Shown here: positions 5,977 to 8,061 of the stretch, piece by piece
How the letters are laid out: each line of letters opens with the position of its first letter
Numbering within the stretch: the stretch's first letter is position 1
Origin: JBFYKJ01 sp041306005
GTDB lineage: Archaea > Altiarchaeota > Altiarchaeia > JAFGQM01
Direction: 5' to 3'
NCBI GenBank assembly: GCA_041306005.1
Contig: JBFYKJ010000008.1
Span: 1 to 8,061, forward strand
Length of the DNA: 8,061 nucleotides
Translations under genes and position numbers: made by a program
Notes under the pieces: generated by a model
Seen by the model: only the letters and a program-made list of their open reading frames with translations
Told to the model about the DNA's origin: nothing
Database searches by the model: none

Positions 5977-6018
5977 TAAACGTTCGGGACTGAGGCAAAG
6001 AAGGCATTCGCAGCAGGT

Positions 6019-6144
6019 ATGAAACGCTCCCCGATAGATTGGGGCGCGCCCCGATGCAGGTGCGGAGCCGCCATGCGATGGGACAGGATAGCGGTGGAGG
6101 GGGACAAGGCCGTTAGGGGCAAGGCCGCAGCCATCAAAAGATAA
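6019..6144 (+). pseudogene. Truncated copy of the zinc-ribbon gene (41-codon ORF)
   Basis: An ATG-started 41-codon frame, MKRSPIDWGAPRCRCGAA..., repeats residues 66-94 of the upstream zinc-ribbon protein in the same frame and then diverges (KAAAIKR). Of the six differences in the 99-bp repeat, two are silent and four change residues (M to I, E to D, T to A, E to G), with no stop or frameshift. Only the CRC half-knuckle remains, so it cannot form a zinc ribbon alone. The frame is also open upstream to 5980, with a coding-like stretch FGTEAKKAFAAGMK. It is most simply a duplicated gene remnant; an expressed microprotein is possible. Its end overlaps the converging UbiA gene by 11 nt. Confidence 0.7.
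6025..6123 (+). repeat. 99-bp direct repeat, copy 2
   Basis: This is the second copy of the segment at 5086-5184, ungapped with 6 mismatches counted by eye (about 94% identity). It lies in the gap between the 246-aa gene and the end of the UbiA gene, in the same orientation as copy 1. Confidence 0.93.
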
Positions 6145-7039
6145 TCCCTACTAGATAGGCTGCCATCCCCAAGGCCATGACCAGGGACACAGCCTTCGTT
6201 ATCCGTTCCACGTTAGCCAGTCCCTGGTCCTTTAGCAGCGAGCGCGACATTAGGATGCAGGCCGCGGCTGCCGGCGCCGCGGCGCAAAGGAACAGCGCGT
6301 CGCCGAAGAGCCGCGCATCCACATTGGCGAAGAACGGCAGGAGCAAGAGCCCCGCAAATATGATAAAGAACAATGTAGCGACCTTGGCGGCCAAGGGCTT
6401 TGATATCGCCGCGATGGTCCTGACGCCCGCTTTGGTGTCGCCCCGCACGTCATAGATATCTTTTGTCGCCTCAAGGCCCATGTCGATGATGAACCCTAAA
6501 AGGGCGAAGTAAGCTACCAACGGTTCGACCTCGGCATCCGAAACCAGCGAGCCTACGGTTATCCCGAGCGCGATGCAGAGCGCCACTATCACGTTCTTCA
6601 TGACCAGCACCCTCTTGAGCCCGAAGCTGTAAAAAAAAGTCATTGCCGCCAAAACGGCCATGAGCGCCGCGGCCACGGGGTTCAAGAGCAGCGAGAGCGC
6701 GAGCCCCAGCGCATAGAAGACCGCCGCAACGCTCCTCGCGGTCTTTCTTCCTATCAAACCCTGTACGAGCGGCTTGTCCGGCCTCTCATTGACCTTGTCG
6801 GCCTCATAGTCATAGTAATCGTTTATCGCAAAGGTGGCCATCGCCAGGGCGAAAGCGGCTGCAATCCCGACAAGATACTCCGGCTGCAGGCCAGTCAGGT
6901 CCCCGGACAGCACGCCAGAGACTATCAGCGCGGACGCTATGAGCAGAGAGTAATCTATGCGTATCAGCCCAAGGAATGCTCGGGCTTTAGCTAACTGTTT
7001 TTTAGAATGCGCACCACAGTCCGAAGCCTCGCTTGGCAT
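6134..7039 (-). CDS. ubiA: UbiA-family prenyltransferase, probably (S)-2,3-di-O-geranylgeranylglyceryl phosphate synthase
   Basis: This 301-aa integral membrane protein belongs to the UbiA superfamily, which transfers polyprenyl groups from polyprenyl diphosphate. Both Mg-diphosphate motifs are present: N73-D74-x2-D77-x3-D81 (NDYYDYEAD) and D194-x2-D197-x3-D201 (DIYDVRGD). About eight or nine hydrophobic segments follow a charged N-terminus of ~22 residues, at roughly 31-45, 55-72, 102-118, 121-138, 149-166, 172-187, 213-232, 243-262 and 281-300. In archaea the commonest role is attaching the second geranylgeranyl chain to the glycerol phosphate backbone of ether lipids, and the NDYYDYEADKVNERPDKPL form fits that subgroup. 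Quinone or heme O synthesis is less likely, given no such genes nearby. A TATA-like element sits ~26 nt upstream of the start, and no Shine-Dalgarno site is present. The 3' end overlaps the zinc-ribbon remnant on the other strand. Confidence 0.9.
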   Translation of the reverse strand: MPSEASDCGAHSKKQLAKARAFLGLIRIDYSLLIASALIVSGVLSGDLTGLQPEYLVGIAAAFALAMATFAINDYYDYEADKVNERPDKPLVQGLIGRKTARSVAAVFYALGLALSLLLNPVAAALMAVLAAMTFFYSFGLKRVLVMKNVIVALCIALGITVGSLVSDAEVEPLVAYFALLGFIIDMGLEATKDIYDVRGDTKAGVRTIAAISKPLAAKVATLFFIIFAGLLLLPFFANVDARLFGDALFLCAAAPAAAACILMSRSLLKDQGLANVERITKAVSLVMALGMAAYLVGIIF

Positions 7040-7061
7040 CCGCTATCTTACGACTGGGCTC

Positions 7062-7068
7062 TATTAAA
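7062..7068 (-). promoter_or_regulatory. TATA-like box upstream of ubiA
   Basis: On the minus strand this reads TTTAATA within AGCGTTTAATAGAGC, centred about 26 nt before the ATG at 7039, which predicts a leaderless transcript. The 15-nt context is almost the same as that before the iscS-like gene (two differences), so both are probably real promoters of one type. Confidence 0.6.
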
Positions 7069-7097
7069 CGCTGTTTTCGGCGTTTTGCGTTCGGCAA

Positions 7098-7586
7098 TCA
7101 CGCATTCGGCAGGCTCATGCGCCGCTCAAGGCGCTTTCTCTGCTCTGCCGTGAGCTTTTTCGGGTCTATGACGATCCTGCTGTAGCCGCCGATGACAGGC
7201 ACATGGTCGGTCGCGGCGAGGTCCCTGTTATCATTGACATAGACGATGTTCGCCCCTTCCCGCGCTATCATATTGGCGTGGGCCCCGTGTTTCTCCCGCA
7301 GGCTCTTGCCCAGTTCCATCGAGGAGAGGTGCACCATCCAGCTTCCGAGGCCGTATGTGCCGGCGAGGGTGGATACTGTGGGTATTAGGCCCCGCGCACC
7401 GGCCATGGGGATCACCACTCCGGCAACGACCGCACCAGACGTGCTTGCGGTCATGTCCCTGTCTGTACGGGCTTTCATTACCCGATCGACGCGCTCCTGC
7501 AGAGTCTTTGGCATATGGTCATAAGCTAGCACTACCGTGCCGTTTCTTGGTTTCCTTGGCTCTCGGGCTTCTACCCCTCTTGCCAT
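7098..7586 (-). CDS. Hypothetical protein with a glycine-rich hydrophobic centre
   Basis: I do not recognise this 162-aa protein. The N-terminus (1-46) is charged and basic. Residues 50-85 (from GAVVAGVVIPMAGARGL to TLAGTYGLG) form a small-residue, glycine-rich hydrophobic stretch that could be one or two weak membrane segments or a buried core. The middle holds HLSSMELGKSLREKHGAHA, a histidine-containing helix, then a likely beta strand GANIVYVND. The C-terminus (GYSRIVIDPKKLTAEQRKRLERRM) is a strand followed by a charged helix. There is no cysteine and no signal peptide. The start is 31 nt after the SepCysS stop and the stop is 58 nt before the UbiA start, so it may be co-transcribed with SepCysS. 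The frame is long and intact, but function cannot be inferred. Confidence 0.7.
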   Translation of the reverse strand: MARGVEAREPRKPRNGTVVLAYDHMPKTLQERVDRVMKARTDRDMTASTSGAVVAGVVIPMAGARGLIPTVSTLAGTYGLGSWMVHLSSMELGKSLREKHGAHANMIAREGANIVYVNDNRDLAATDHVPVIGGYSRIVIDPKKLTAEQRKRLERRMSLPNA

Positions 7587-7617
7587 ATCGGCTCTTTTAG
7601 GTTCAGTTCGGGCGCAC

Positions 7618-8061
7618 TTACTCGACTCTCAACCCGTTCTTCAGGGCTATCTCCTTGAACGCATCCGCAGTATACCTAATCTGTTCCCATGTCAGCCCGT
7701 AGACGTTGAATTTCCAATCCCGCGTCGCACCCGGGAACGGTCCGGTTATCTTCCTGTCGGACAGTTCGCCAGTCAGGAAGAAGCCTCTCTTCTTGTGGCC
7801 CTGCGCGACCTTGTCAAACCCGCCGGTGTGGATCTTGCTCAAGGTGTGCTTCCGCGGCAGCTCGCTGAGGCACTGTGTATCCTCTATCTTAAGGAGTTCG
7901 TTTATGAAATAATTCGACTTCTTGACCTCGTCGTCCCAGTGCTTGACCCTCTCCTTCACGTGCGGGAAAGACGCCATCATCGCGATGAGCGGGGCGCCCA
8001 TGACCGTGCATCCCAGTAATTGGACCTCCTTGATCCCGAACTTCCTTCCCGTCACGTCGCC
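7618..8061 (-). CDS. pscS: O-phosphoseryl-tRNA:Cys-tRNA synthase (SepCysS), C-terminal part
   Basis: This is the last 147 residues of a PLP enzyme that converts phosphoseryl-tRNA(Cys) to cysteinyl-tRNA(Cys). The frame is open to the right edge (GDVTGRKFGIKEVQLLGCT...); the GTG at 8055 is an internal valine, not the start. Family features recalled from methanogen and Archaeoglobus proteins are TGRKFGIKEV, the LLGC cysteine followed by a GAP turn, MASFPHVKERVKHWDDEVKKSNYF, the HKKRGFF segment, and the ending GATRDWKFNVYGLTWEQIRYTADAF. The LLGC cysteine probably matches the third conserved cysteine of SepCysS, reported to be essential and to help hold an Fe-S cluster. The PLP lysine and the other two cysteines lie outside the window. 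Presence of SepCysS implies a partner phosphoseryl-tRNA synthetase (SepRS) elsewhere in the genome. Confidence 0.9.
   Translation of the reverse strand, partial: GDVTGRKFGIKEVQLLGCTVMGAPLIAMMASFPHVKERVKHWDDEVKKSNYFINELLKIEDTQCLSELPRKHTLSKIHTGGFDKVAQGHKKRGFFLTGELSDRKITGPFPGATRDWKFNVYGLTWEQIRYTADAFKEIALKNGLRVE

Noticed and set aside
5977..6018. tRNA or structured RNA in the spacer after the 246-aa gene
   Set aside because: No cloverleaf or stable helix is visible; the sequence reads instead as a short coding-like remnant joined to the zinc-ribbon fragment.
7618..8055. Complete 145-aa gene starting with GTG at 8055
   Set aside because: The frame is open to the window edge and the upstream residues G-D-V continue the SepCysS homology, so the GTG is an internal valine codon.

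Overview
The window looks like archaeal chromosome, fairly GC-rich. Four things support this. The first is the C-terminal part of an Sep-tRNA:Cys-tRNA synthase (SepCysS), an enzyme of the tRNA-dependent cysteine pathway found mainly in archaea. The second is a four-gene ferredoxin-dependent 2-oxoacid (pyruvate) oxidoreductase. The third is a UbiA-type prenyltransferase of the kind that builds archaeal ether lipids. The fourth is a set of TATA-like boxes about 25-35 nt upstream of start codons that mostly lack Shine-Dalgarno sites, as expected for leaderless or short-leader archaeal mRNAs. I cannot name the lineage. The SepCysS/IscS combination recalls Archaeoglobus or methanogen-related archaea and some uncultivated groups.

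Layout. From 4801 down to 1, everything is on the minus strand and reads as one likely operon or two joined ones: iscS-like, iscU-MIP18 fusion, porG, porD, porA, porB (porB is cut by the left edge). Two spacers in this block, before porG and before porA, hold tandem short-loop hairpins. From 4891 to 6144, two plus-strand genes sit between the minus-strand blocks: a 102-aa protein with three zinc ribbons and a 246-aa very basic protein of unknown function. After the latter comes a 41-codon frame-preserved partial copy of the zinc-ribbon gene. The two zinc-ribbon copies share a 99-bp direct repeat that flanks the unknown gene. From 6134 to 8061 the minus strand again carries, in transcription order, SepCysS (cut by the right edge), an unknown 162-aa protein, and a UbiA prenyltransferase.

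How the genes fit together. IscS/IscU would supply Fe-S clusters to the cluster-rich PorD and PorB, which explains the linkage. The IscS homologue, however, has Asn in place of the lysine that normally binds PLP, and at least four other cofactor-contact positions are also altered, while the persulfide cysteine is kept. It is therefore probably not a working cysteine desulfurase. With SepCysS in the same window, which makes cysteine on tRNA using a sulfur donor other than cysteine, the region suggests an organism that builds Fe-S clusters and cysteine from sulfide rather than from cysteine sulfur. The main items for follow-up are the PLP-site-defective IscS, the IscU-MIP18 fusion, the hairpin arrays, and the duplicated zinc-ribbon tail around an orphan gene.
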